From an uncultured Planctomycetia bacterium (GTDB taxonomy: Bacteria; Planctomycetota; UBA1135; GCA-002686595): 18,813 nucleotides of DNA. Positions 6,246 to 14,083 of this stretch are shown here, piece by piece (position 1 is the stretch's first letter; each line of letters opens with the position of its first letter). The DNA is taken from positions 1 to 18,813 of the forward strand of contig CALKYE010000073.1 in the NCBI GenBank assembly GCA_938003765.1. The letters are read 5' to 3'. The translations under genes were made by a program, and so were the position numbers. The notes below the pieces were generated by a model. It was not told the DNA's origin, did not search any database, and saw only the letters and a list, made by a program, of their open reading frames with translations.

Positions 6246-7238
6246 CTACGGCGTGTAAGTCAGCTCCAAGCCGTTCGAGAGGCTCGTCGTGCGGCACGCG
6301 CCCGGGTCGCGGAACCAGGCCTGCGCGTAGACCTTGTCGCCCGCGCTGAACGGCGCGCCGAGCGCGCCCGGCGTGGCCATCTGGAACGCATTCCAGTCGA
6401 GCGAGAACGAGCCCGTGCAGGTCGCATTGGTTCCGCCGGAGGACTGCGGGAAGCTGCGCTGCGTCGGCGGCTTCACGCACAACAGGCTCGAGCCCACGCC
6501 GCCAGGACACCACGGCTGCGGAAGCGCCTGCAAGCCGTAGAAGAGGATGCCCGTGCGCTGGCCCTCGACGTTGGCGACGTTGATCGAGCAGGCGTTCGCG
6601 AAGCTCACGCTCGGCTGACCGTTGGCCGAGATCGACGCGTTGCAGCCATTGGTGGTCGTACCGGCGGTGCAGTACGCCGTGGGGACCACGGGAGCGATCA
6701 TGTAGGTCTCGAACGAAATGCGCCAACCGCAGTCCGTGAAGCAGCCCGACGCGTTGGGACCGAGATAGAGGAAGTTCGGGTACGACGGCGCGCCCGGCGG
6801 CGGGCTGTACGAGCCGAGGAAGCCTCCGCCCGAATTGTTGCCCTGGATCTCGATCACGAAGACGTCGTTCACGTTGAGCGCGATCGCCGCGGACGAGCAG
6901 TCGACGAACACGATCTCGTTGAAGTTCGAGTTGGTCTTGGTCGCTACGCCCTGGAACGCGATTGGACCCGTGTTCCATCCGGCGCCGACGCGTACGCGCA
7001 CGTCCATGGTCGAGCCGACCGTGCCGTTGAGGTACAGCAGGAAGCCTTCGAGCACTCCTGCCACGCCACAGCGCACCTCCTGCTGCCACTCCAAGCTCGG
7101 CGCCGATCCATTGAAGCTGGCGGTCTGGATCGGCGGCGCAGGCGGGAATGCGTTGGACTGATCGAGCACGCCGACTTGCGCGCTCGCTGCGGATCCGAAC
7201 AGGGCCAGGGTGAACGCCAGTCGCAGGGACGAAGTCAT
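6246..7238 (-). CDS. Secreted beta-rich protein with C-terminal YCTA module (divergent pair, member A)
   Basis: This 330-residue exported protein has a signal peptide at 1-20 (LRLAFTLALFGSAASA, cleavage before QVGVLD). Residues 21-187 are a beta-strand-rich domain (LEGFLLYLNGTVGSTMDVRV, NVNDVFVIEIQG) resembling the jelly-roll or 'choice-of-anchor' domains that precede anchors in secreted proteins; I do not recognise a named family. Residues 188-330 are the YCTA module. A good Shine-Dalgarno sequence (GAGGAAC on the minus strand, 7241-7247) precedes the ATG at 7238, which supports this start. Its divergent neighbour at 7357 shares about 111 of 143 residues in the module by hand alignment but nothing clear in the N-terminal half. 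Likely a surface or matrix protein; ligand unknown. Confidence 0.83.
   Translation of the reverse strand: MTSSLRLAFTLALFGSAASAQVGVLDQSNAFPPAPPIQTASFNGSAPSLEWQQEVRCGVAGVLEGFLLYLNGTVGSTMDVRVRVGAGWNTGPIAFQGVATKTNSNFNEIVFVDCSSAAIALNVNDVFVIEIQGNNSGGGFLGSYSPPPGAPSYPNFLYLGPNASGCFTDCGWRISFETYMIAPVVPTAYCTAGTTTNGCNASISANGQPSVSFANACSINVANVEGQRTGILFYGLQALPQPWCPGGVGSSLLCVKPPTQRSFPQSSGGTNATCTGSFSLDWNAFQMATPGALGAPFSAGDKVYAQAWFRDPGACRTTSLSNGLELTYTP
6249..6677 (-). other. C-terminal YCTA module, copy 2
   Basis: Residues 188-330 of the secreted protein: YCTAGTTTNGC, EGQRTGILFYG, LLCVKPPTQRSFPQSSGG, AQAWFRDPGACRTTSLSN. It is the closest relative in the window to copy 3, with about 32 differences in 143 residues and no gaps. 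Confidence 0.83.
6444..6481 (-). repeat. 38-base perfect inverted repeat, left arm
   Basis: On the minus strand this segment is base-for-base identical to plus-strand 8093-8130. Both encode CVKPPTQRSFPQ in the YCTA modules of the divergent pair. The flanking coding sequence is similar but interrupted by substitutions. Confidence 0.9.
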
Positions 7239-7356
7239 GGAGTTCCTCGTGGGACGAGAGTTGGGGGCGGGACCTTCGCAGGCGACTCTAGCTCAATCGA
7301 GAGTTCTCGTGGGATCGCCGCGAGTTGCGCTTCTCGCGAGTACTCTGATTCCCGCC
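7239..7356. promoter_or_regulatory. Divergent promoter region of the paired secreted genes, with a direct repeat
   Basis: These 118 bases lie between the two outward-facing ATGs. An imperfect direct repeat is present: GAGTTCCTCGTGGGACGAG at 7240-7258 and GAGTTCTCGTGGGATCG at 7301-7317, each followed shortly by GAGTTG. The first copy includes the Shine-Dalgarno sequence of the minus-strand gene. Overlapping palindromes CTCGCGAG (7333-7340) and GAGTACTC (7338-7345) sit just before the plus-strand start. These could be operators for joint control. No convincing -35/-10 pair is visible. Confidence 0.35.
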
Positions 7357-8328
7357 ATGAAGAACCCCCTGCTGCTCCTCACCCCGCTGGCGTCGCTCGT
7401 GCTCTTGATCTCGAACTCTCTCGCGCAGGCGCCCTGCCACGCGGAGAACGACGGTCCGAACTTCAACAACGCGGTCTCGATCAGCGCGGTCACGCTCGCG
7501 ATTCGCTTCAACGCGCCGTCTGACTTCACTGCGACGCAGCTCGAGGTCTTCACCGGAGAGGCGAGCGCTTCGCACACGCTGCAACTGTGGTCGCACAACG
7601 CCTCCACGAATCGGCCGGCGGCGCTGTTGTCGGGTGGAAGCGTCGCGGTCGGAGCTGCGAACCAGTGGTACCGCGCGACGCTCGCTGCGCCGGTCGCGCT
7701 CGCAGCAGGACAGACGTATTGGTTCGCGTGGGTCACGAGCGACGGCGCGCAGGCGGCCGTCGATTCGCTCAACGTCGGCCTCGGCCAGCCCTACACCGCG
7801 TCGACCAACGGCGGCGCGAGCTGGGGGAGCCTGTTCCAGTTCGCCGATCGCCACTGGAAGTTCCGCCTGTTCGGCGCGTGCGGCGGGCCGCCGGTCTCCT
7901 ACTGCACGGCTGGAACCACGACGAACGGTTGCGAAGCCGTCGTCTCCGCCAGCGCACAGCCGAGCGCGACGCTCGCGGGCGCGTGCGCGATCAACGTCTC
8001 GGGCGTTGAAGGTCAGCGCACGGGCATCGTGTTCTACGGATTGCAGGCGTTGCCGCAGCCGTGGTGCTCGGGCGGCGTCGGCTCGAGCTTCCTGTGCGTG
8101 AAGCCGCCGACGCAGCGCAGCTTCCCGCAGAGCTCCGGTGGCTCAGCGTCGAGTTGCAACGGCGCGCTCGCGCTCGATTGGAACGCGTTCCAACTCGCGA
8201 CGCCCGGCGCACTCGGCGCGCCCTGGAGCGCGGGCGACAAGGCCTTCGTCCAGGCCTGGTTCCGCGATCCCGGCGCGTGCCGCACGACGAGCTTGTCGAA
8301 CGCACTCGAACTCACGCACATCCCCTGA
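7357..8328 (+). CDS. Secreted beta-rich protein with C-terminal YCTA module (divergent pair, member B)
   Basis: This 323-residue exported protein has a signal peptide (PLLLLTPLASLVLLISNSLAQ, cleaved before APCHAEND). Residues about 27-178 contain FTATQLEVFTGEA, HTLQLWSHN and LAAGQTYWFAWV. This pattern is typical of DUF4082 / choice-of-anchor-like jelly-roll domains, where 'ly.d..g.P' and 'l.aGttYw' recur. Residues 181-323 are the YCTA module. The start is the ATG at 7357 because the signal peptide begins directly there; the frame is open upstream to 7210 but that part overlaps the divergent promoter. The gene is followed after only 20 bases by the 8349-10898 gene, so the two probably form an operon. 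Role inferred as surface or extracellular matrix protein; no catalytic motif seen. Confidence 0.83.
   Translation: MKNPLLLLTPLASLVLLISNSLAQAPCHAENDGPNFNNAVSISAVTLAIRFNAPSDFTATQLEVFTGEASASHTLQLWSHNASTNRPAALLSGGSVAVGAANQWYRATLAAPVALAAGQTYWFAWVTSDGAQAAVDSLNVGLGQPYTASTNGGASWGSLFQFADRHWKFRLFGACGGPPVSYCTAGTTTNGCEAVVSASAQPSATLAGACAINVSGVEGQRTGIVFYGLQALPQPWCSGGVGSSFLCVKPPTQRSFPQSSGGSASSCNGALALDWNAFQLATPGALGAPWSAGDKAFVQAWFRDPGACRTTSLSNALELTHIP
7897..8325 (+). other. C-terminal YCTA module, copy 3
   Basis: Residues 181-323 of the secreted protein: SYCTAGTTTNGC, EGQRTGIVFYG, FLCVKPPTQRSFPQSSGG, VQAWFRDPGACRTTSLSN. It aligns without gaps to copy 2. Confidence 0.83.
8093..8130 (+). repeat. 38-base perfect inverted repeat, right arm
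   Basis: Identical to the reverse complement of 6444-6481. It lies at the same codons of the YCTA module in the neighbouring gene, about 1.6 kb from the other arm. Confidence 0.9.
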
Positions 8329-8348
8329 GATCGTCGGGAGCACGCCGC

Positions 8349-10898
8349 ATGCGCAAGCTGGCGCTTCTCGTTGCGCTCGTCGTCTTGCTGCTCGTGGTGT
8401 TCTGGTTCGCCGTAGGCGACACCCACAGGACGCGAGACGCTGCCGATTCCGCCGCACGCGCGCCGAGCGAGCCGGTGCGGTCGAGCGAGAGCGCCGAGGC
8501 CGCGGCTGTGCAGCCGGAGCTCACGACGGCCTCGCCCGCGCAGGAAACTCTGCGCGAGGCGGCGGACGTGACAGCGGCGGGCAAACCCGCCGACGCCGAG
8601 TGCGTAGTGTTCGGCCGAGTCGTCGACGAACGGGGCCAAGCGTTGAGCGGGCTCGTCGTGCGGCTCGCGGCCTACAAGACCTGGTCGACGCACGCGGAGG
8701 CGCCGCGGCTTCCCGATCCGCGCGAGCTGGTGGGCTTCGAGACGACCACGGACGCGGCCGGAGGCTTCCGCTTCGCCACGCCCACGCCGACGAACACCAA
8801 CGTCATCCTCTCGATCACACCCGAGGTCTACCGCGACTCGCTGCTCGTGCGCTTCAGCGCGCGCGACCCACGCGCGCGGGCGCCGTTGATCGCGGGCGAG
8901 AACGACCTGGGTGAGTTCGAGCTGACGTCGACGGGGGCGATCGAGGGCCACGTGCGCGACTCGCGCGGCGCTCCGATCGAAGGCGCGAAGCTCACGCTCG
9001 CCAACGAGCCGTACTCAACGCTCGGGCGTGATGCGCTGAGCGACGCGAGCGGACGGTATGTCCTCGGGCACGTGAAAGCCGGAGAGTTCGGCGTCAATGC
9101 CAAGGCCGAGCGCCGACTTTCGCAGTTCCGCAAGCCCATCGCCGTCGAAGCGCTGCGCACGACCGCGGGCATCGACTTCGTGCTCGGCGACGCGCCGACG
9201 CTGAGCGGAGTGGTCGTCGACGAAGCGGGCGCGCCGATCGAAGGCGCCAAGGTCTGGTGCTGGCCGAGCACGAGCGGCTCCGGCGCGGGCGCGACGAGCG
9301 CGGCCGACGGCTCGTTCACGGTGTACTTGCCGCAGGACGAGCCCTACACACTCGAGTGCAAGCGCGATGGCTTCGAGCCCTTCGGTGTCGGCGCGCGCGA
9401 TCGGACTTATCCGCCAGGGAGCGCCGACCTCCGCGTGGTGATGAGCGCTGGGGCGCGCACACGCTTCCGCGTCGTCGACGCACGCAACGGCGAACCGCTC
9501 GAACGCTTCGGCATCACGGTCTACCGCGAGAACTACTCGCCGGCGCCGCGCGCGACGCTTCGCGACTATCCCGGCGGCGAGGTCGAGCTCGCGGCGACGG
9601 ATGCGCTCGACAAAGTCGCGGTCCACGCACCCGGCTTCCAGCTCTACGCCAGTCTTGTCGAACACGACGCGCCGAACGAGGCCGTGCAGACCGTTCGATT
9701 GGAACCCGCGAACTCCGCGCGCGGGCGCGTGCTGCGCGACGGCGAGCCGGTCGCAGGCGCCCAGGTGCTGCTCGAGCCGGGCCGCCCCGAGGCGCGCTTC
9801 GCGGACGGCCAAGTCACCATCGTTCCGGGGTCGTTCCAGGTCACTGGCGCCGATCGGCGCTCCGCGCGCTGCGACGGAGACGGCAGCTTCTTGTTCGAAG
9901 ACGTCGGCGACGCGATGTATCGAGTCACCGCGGAGGATGGTCGCGGCGCGATCGTGGTGTCGCCGGTCGTGCAGATCGCGGGCGGCCGGCAGGTCGACCT
10001 CGGCGATCTGCACTTGCGCCTCGGCGGCGTGGTGCGGGGACGCGTGATCCCGCCGCGAGGTCGAGCCCTCGAAGGCGTGGAAGTCGAGCTCGACGGGCCG
10101 TTCGGTGGTCGAATGGCGCGAACCGACGCGAGCGGCGCGTTCCGCTTCGACGGCGTGCGGCCGGGCGAGCACAAGCTTCGTGCGCTCGAGCGGGCGGGGC
10201 AGCACACGGTCAGCGATTCGGTGGCGTTCGAACTCGCCGAGGGCGCGACGCAGGACATCGAGCTCGACTTGACGGCGCTGGGCGTGGGGCGAGTGAGCGT
10301 GACGGTCACCGCCAACGGAACACCGCTGGCGAACGCCGACGTATCGATCCTGCCGCTCGCACCGAAGTCAGCGCCGATGCGACTGGGCAAGACCGATGCG
10401 AGCGGGCGCGTGAGCGGTTGGGCGCGCGCGCTCGGGCGCTCCACGGTCGAGGTCGAGACGTCGAGCCAGGTCATGTTGCGCGCGGTCGACCACGTGTTGG
10501 ACGTCACGCTCGACTCCGAGCTCGACGAGCGCGTGGACTTCGCGGTCGCCACTCTCATCCTGCGCTTGCCCGTCGGCGCGAACTGGCCGGCGGAGGGCCG
10601 CGCGCAGTTGAGATTCCTGGCCGCCGATGGGGGCAGCGTCGGCGACGCGCAGCTCTTCTTCAAAGGCGGCGCACTCACGATGGGCGGAGGCGTGCTCGAT
10701 CCCGCGGCGGCGACCGTCGAACTCGAGACCGTCCCGGCGCGCGCCGCGGCGCTCGAGTTGACGCTGACCGGCCAGATGCGCGTGGAGAGCAGTCCTGACA
10801 GCCCGAACCACTTCGTGCACCGCGCGGAAACGTTGCTGCAAGCGCGCGCCGAGCTCCAGCTGAGCCCTGGCGGCCGCCACGAAGCGCAGTTGCGGTGA
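8349..10898 (+). CDS. Membrane-anchored protein with repeated carboxypeptidase-regulatory-like domains
   Basis: This is an 849-residue protein. Residues 4-22 (LALLVALVVLLLVVFWFAV) are one membrane segment after a short MRK, so the rest should be periplasmic or extracellular. A low-complexity Ala/Glu/Ser linker runs to about 84. Successive Ig-like CarboxypepD_reg-type units follow, recognised by G.V.D..G.P..GA.V and TDASGRF...V.PGEH: about 86-195, 196-280, 285-370, 455-560, 562-645 and 648-725. The segment to 849 is beta-rich without a named domain. No peptidase catalytic domain is present. A Shine-Dalgarno sequence GGGAG at 8336-8340 lies 8 bases before the ATG at 8349. The gene follows the module-bearing secreted gene by 20 bases, implying co-transcription. 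A plausible role is binding of carbohydrate or protein at the cell surface, perhaps as partner of the upstream product; this is inference. Confidence 0.83.
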   Translation: MRKLALLVALVVLLLVVFWFAVGDTHRTRDAADSAARAPSEPVRSSESAEAAAVQPELTTASPAQETLREAADVTAAGKPADAECVVFGRVVDERGQALSGLVVRLAAYKTWSTHAEAPRLPDPRELVGFETTTDAAGGFRFATPTPTNTNVILSITPEVYRDSLLVRFSARDPRARAPLIAGENDLGEFELTSTGAIEGHVRDSRGAPIEGAKLTLANEPYSTLGRDALSDASGRYVLGHVKAGEFGVNAKAERRLSQFRKPIAVEALRTTAGIDFVLGDAPTLSGVVVDEAGAPIEGAKVWCWPSTSGSGAGATSAADGSFTVYLPQDEPYTLECKRDGFEPFGVGARDRTYPPGSADLRVVMSAGARTRFRVVDARNGEPLERFGITVYRENYSPAPRATLRDYPGGEVELAATDALDKVAVHAPGFQLYASLVEHDAPNEAVQTVRLEPANSARGRVLRDGEPVAGAQVLLEPGRPEARFADGQVTIVPGSFQVTGADRRSARCDGDGSFLFEDVGDAMYRVTAEDGRGAIVVSPVVQIAGGRQVDLGDLHLRLGGVVRGRVIPPRGRALEGVEVELDGPFGGRMARTDASGAFRFDGVRPGEHKLRALERAGQHTVSDSVAFELAEGATQDIELDLTALGVGRVSVTVTANGTPLANADVSILPLAPKSAPMRLGKTDASGRVSGWARALGRSTVEVETSSQVMLRAVDHVLDVTLDSELDERVDFAVATLILRLPVGANWPAEGRAQLRFLAADGGSVGDAQLFFKGGALTMGGGVLDPAAATVELETVPARAAALELTLTGQMRVESSPDSPNHFVHRAETLLQARAELQLSPGGRHEAQLR

Positions 10899-10939
10899 CG
10901 CGAGGCGTCGCTGTCCGTGCGCCGCGCGCGCGCAGGATC

Positions 10940-10959
10940 GCTCGCGATGAGGCGCGAGC
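10940..10959. terminator. Hairpin between convergent genes, candidate bidirectional terminator
   Basis: GCTCGCG (10940-10946) pairs exactly with CGCGAGC (10953-10959) across a six-base loop, midway between two convergent stops at 10898 and 10984. An outer perfect pair, GTGACGCG (10895-10902, overlapping the plus-strand stop codon) with CGCGTCAC (10962-10969), could enclose it. No U-tract follows. Confidence 0.45.
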
Positions 10960-10983
10960 CGCGCGTCACCCATCAACCCGCGC

Positions 10984-11799
10984 TCACTGCGGCGCTCGGA
11001 ACGCGCTGACGTAGACGTCTTCGGTCTGAGGCGGACTCGCGCGCTCGCCGAGGCGTGCGTGAACAGCGGGATCGACGAATCCCGCGGAGCGCAGGCTGCT
11101 CGAGAGCGCTTCGGGCGACCACGCGCGCACGCGCGACGCGCGGTGGTGGAGCGCTTCGCCGGCGCCGTGGGCTTCCCCCGCGACGATCGCCATGTGCAGG
11201 TCGCACACGGGCTCGCCGCTCGGCGGCTGCGGAACGTCGAAGTCGACGAAGCGCACGAACCACAGCGCGCGGCCGTCGTGCTGGCGCTTGAGCAACGGGA
11301 GGTACGGCGACGCAGCGGCGCGGCGCACGTCGAAGGCCTTCAGTCCGAGCAGCAACAAGCCGCCGGGGCGCAGCAACCCGAGCAGCGCGTGGGAAGCGGC
11401 TGCGACGGTGCGCTCGTCGACCAGGTGCGGCCACACGTTGCCCATCGAGATCACCGCGTCGAACGGAGCGAGCGCCGCGAGCGAAGGCGTCGGTTCGTCG
11501 CCCATGCGCCACACGTGCAGTCGCTCACGCGAGCCCAGCAGCGCCGCGGCCTTGGCGAGCATCTCGTCCGACACGTCGGCGCCGTGGGCGTCGTAGCCGC
11601 GCTCCAGCAGCGCTTGCACGTGGCGCCCGGTGCCGCACCCCGCGTCGAGAGCGCGACGCGCGCCGACGGCGCGCAAGTGCGCTTCGATCCCCGGCAGCTC
11701 GCGCGCGAGCCGACCAGGCCAATCGACGAACACGTCGTAGAGCCGCGACATCTCGCCGCGGATGCCATCGGCGGCGCTCTTGGGTTCCGGGCGGCTCAT
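10984..11799 (-). CDS. Class I SAM-dependent methyltransferase
   Basis: This 271-residue cytoplasmic protein carries the class I methyltransferase fold. Motif I is ALDAGCGTGRHVQALLERGYDAHG (50-73, SAM-binding glycine loop) and the acidic end of strand 2 is GADVS (73-77). FDAVISMGNVWPHL gives motif IV-like residues, and LLRPGGLLLLGL the post-motif region. It resembles UbiE/Methyltransf_25 enzymes; the substrate cannot be told. The start ATG at 11799 is chosen because it overlaps the TGA of the upstream peptidase gene as ATGA (11796-11799), a classic translational coupling; an in-frame extension to 12150 would run inside the peptidase gene. Why a methyltransferase is coupled to a secreted peptidase is unclear. 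Confidence 0.85.
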   Translation of the reverse strand: MSRPEPKSAADGIRGEMSRLYDVFVDWPGRLARELPGIEAHLRAVGARRALDAGCGTGRHVQALLERGYDAHGADVSDEMLAKAAALLGSRERLHVWRMGDEPTPSLAALAPFDAVISMGNVWPHLVDERTVAAASHALLGLLRPGGLLLLGLKAFDVRRAAASPYLPLLKRQHDGRALWFVRFVDFDVPQPPSGEPVCDLHMAIVAGEAHGAGEALHHRASRVRAWSPEALSSSLRSAGFVDPAVHARLGERASPPQTEDVYVSAFRAPQ

Positions 11800-13973
11800 C
11801 GCTCGAGCGACTCCAAGTGGCGGTGATAGTCCGCGAGCAGCTTGTCGAGGTCGACGCCCTCGAAGCCGGCGTCCACCACGGCCTGAACTGGGGCGCGCTC
11901 CGCGATCTTGTCGAGCATCCGATCCACGCAGCGCCGCCACGTGGGCGTGGACGAGAGCAGGAAGTGGGTGAGCGACCAGGCGACCGCGTAGTGCAAGGGC
12001 GCGTTCGCGTAGAACTCCGCGGGAGTGAGGCGGACGAAGCGCATCAGCGCCGAGCGTTCGATGGCGACGTTGCGCAGCAAGCTCAGGTGCTCCGGATGCG
12101 GTCGCAGCTCCTCGGATGGCCCGCGCTGGAACTGCGCGTTCTCGTAGCACTCGGCGAGCCCTTCATTGAGCCAGACGGGCGCGTCGTCGCTGAACCGGTG
12201 CAGGTACTGGTGCAGCGCTTCGTGACGCACGGTCTCGAGCATCTCGGTGCGCGAGGGGAGGTTCCAGATGAGGAGCTGTCGGAGGCCGCGGTGGTAGAGG
12301 CCGGCAGTGTGCTCGGCGTCGGAGTCCATCGCGTCGCTGACATAGCGCATGTAGCTGGCGCGCCCCGAGAACACGTAGACGGAGAAGCGCTCGGTCTCGC
12401 CGCGCGGGGCCGGCCGCAGGCGTGCTTCGAAGCGCTTGAGCGACTCCTCGAGCATGCGCGCGGTGTCGCGGCAGGTCTTGACGTCGATGTCGGTCACGAT
12501 GCGGTAGCGCTCGGTCTCGAGCGTGTGGCTCTGCGCCCAGCGTGGGCCGCTCACCGCGCGCAAGCGAGTCGCGTTGATCCGGTCGAGCGACTCCGACAGG
12601 CCGCCGCGGGCCGCGCGCTCGCGCAGCAGTTGGTCGAGCTCGTCGAGTCGCTTCAGGTCGAGGAGCAGTTGGGCGAGGTCGGCGAGCGAGTCGAGGTCGT
12701 CGGGTTCGACTGTCAGCGCCGAACGCAGGTCCGCGATGGCCTCGTCATAGCGCTCGAGGCGCGCGCGCATGTGGGCGCTGAGGCGCAGGCCCGGGGCGAA
12801 GTTCGGCGCCGCGCTCGTGACGTTCTCGCACAGTTGGAGAGCCGCATCGGTGAGCCCGCTGGCGCTCAGCGCCAGCGCGGTCAGCCAACTGCGCATGCAC
12901 GGGTCCATCTCGGACTGCGGGAGAGCTGCGAGCTCCTTCGCCACCTTGGTGAGCTCGGCGCCGCTTCCGCTGGCGCACTTCTCCGCCAGCGCTCGATCGC
13001 GGTCCGTCGGAAGGCTGGGGAAGCGGTCGGCGCGAACGGGCCGCACGTACTCGTGGAACATCGGCCGCAACGGCTTGGGCAAGACCCGATGGGCGGCGCG
13101 GCCGGCGAACTGCTTCTGCCAGGCCTTCTCGAAGTGCTCGTCGCGCTTGCCCTGCAGCCACGAGGTCTGCGCGCGGCCTTGGACGAGGATCTCAGGATCG
13201 TCGACGTGGAACCCAATGCCGAAGCGCCCGAAACTCCCCGACGGCTTCTCCGCTGAGACGAGCAACTGACCCTTGTAGGTGGCGGTGACGCGATTGCCGC
13301 CGACCGCGAACTTCAACACGAACGGCTTGCCCGCGCGGCACGGTGAATCGTCGCGTCGCGCCACCTCGGTCCATACGCCGTTGCGCAGAACCTGGGCGAA
13401 CGCCGGGCGCTTGCCGCCGCGCGGGGTTGCGGTGGGATCGGGCTCGCACCCCGACGAGACGATCGCCGACTCGTTGTCGTTGAAGTTCAGCAACACCGAG
13501 ACCGAGCCGCGCAACGCCGCGCCGCGGATCTCCACCGAGTAGTCGCCGTGGAAGTGGGCGGGGTGGACGTACATGACCAGGTGGCCCCCCAACGCTTCGA
13601 ACGACTTCGCGCCGAGTTCGAGCTCCTCGAAGTCACGCAGAGTCGTCGGCGTATAGCGCAGCTTGAGCGACCCGGAGTTCTCGTTGTAGCTCAAGAGCTC
13701 GCCGCTGGTCAGTTCCTCCCAGCGCGGCGCGCGGTAGTCGCTGTGGAAGCGCGCCATCTGCAGCGCGTCGCGCAGGTCCGGGAGGTGCAGCCAGACGTAC
13801 GGTTGATCGGCGTGCGCTTCGAGCAGGGCTTGCGCCGCCTGCCCGAGCGAGGGCCAATCGGCCTTGGCGATCAGGGGTTCGAGTTCGCTCAACCCGGCGC
13901 GCAGCGAGGCCTCGTCTTGGCGCGCGACTGAGGGAGCGACGATGGCGCTCAAGGTGAGGAGTGCGAGCAGCAT
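11796..13973 (-). CDS. Secreted gluzincin-type metallopeptidase (DUF1570 / peptidase MA-like) with TPR-like repeats
   Basis: This 725-residue exported protein has a signal peptide at 1-18 (LLALLTLSAIVAPSVA). Residues about 75-275 are beta-rich (LELGAKSFEALGGHLVMYVHP, GNRVTATYKGQLLVS, GRFGIGFHVDDPEI), resembling a concanavalin-like domain. About 355-455 is helical and TPR-like (ARLERYDEAIADLRSALTVEPDD). The catalytic part has HEALH at 584-588, followed 16 residues later by Glu604 in WLNEGLAE. This fits a zinc gluzincin with His584, His588 and Glu604 as ligands and Glu585 as catalyst. The pattern is that of DUF1570 proteins first noted in Rhodopirellula. The start at 13973 is preferred because the signal peptide begins there; the frame extends to 14036 only from a GTG. 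Substrate unknown. It is translationally coupled to the downstream methyltransferase. Confidence 0.84.
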   Translation of the reverse strand: MLLALLTLSAIVAPSVARQDEASLRAGLSELEPLIAKADWPSLGQAAQALLEAHADQPYVWLHLPDLRDALQMARFHSDYRAPRWEELTSGELLSYNENSGSLKLRYTPTTLRDFEELELGAKSFEALGGHLVMYVHPAHFHGDYSVEIRGAALRGSVSVLLNFNDNESAIVSSGCEPDPTATPRGGKRPAFAQVLRNGVWTEVARRDDSPCRAGKPFVLKFAVGGNRVTATYKGQLLVSAEKPSGSFGRFGIGFHVDDPEILVQGRAQTSWLQGKRDEHFEKAWQKQFAGRAAHRVLPKPLRPMFHEYVRPVRADRFPSLPTDRDRALAEKCASGSGAELTKVAKELAALPQSEMDPCMRSWLTALALSASGLTDAALQLCENVTSAAPNFAPGLRLSAHMRARLERYDEAIADLRSALTVEPDDLDSLADLAQLLLDLKRLDELDQLLRERAARGGLSESLDRINATRLRAVSGPRWAQSHTLETERYRIVTDIDVKTCRDTARMLEESLKRFEARLRPAPRGETERFSVYVFSGRASYMRYVSDAMDSDAEHTAGLYHRGLRQLLIWNLPSRTEMLETVRHEALHQYLHRFSDDAPVWLNEGLAECYENAQFQRGPSEELRPHPEHLSLLRNVAIERSALMRFVRLTPAEFYANAPLHYAVAWSLTHFLLSSTPTWRRCVDRMLDKIAERAPVQAVVDAGFEGVDLDKLLADYHRHLESLER

Positions 13974-14083
13974 GGTCGAGATGCGTGGGGGAACTTCAGC
14001 TTCCGCGCAGCGGGGACTCGGCGCGCGAACGCGCACGATAATGGGGCCCAGGCCGTCCCCGCGCGAGCCGTGGCGCGGTTCTA
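13974..14083. promoter_or_regulatory. Divergent promoter region, peptidase / dehydrogenase chimera
   Basis: About 110 bases separate the outward-facing peptidase and dehydrogenase-chimera genes. No clear -10/-35 pair or Shine-Dalgarno sequence is visible on either side; the role as promoter rests on gene orientation only. Confidence 0.3.

Noticed and set aside
6444..8130. 38-base inverted repeats considered as ends of a mobile element
   Set aside because: They lie inside homologous codons of two paralogous modules, with no transposase between them and no target-site duplication sought or seen; duplication or gene conversion explains them.
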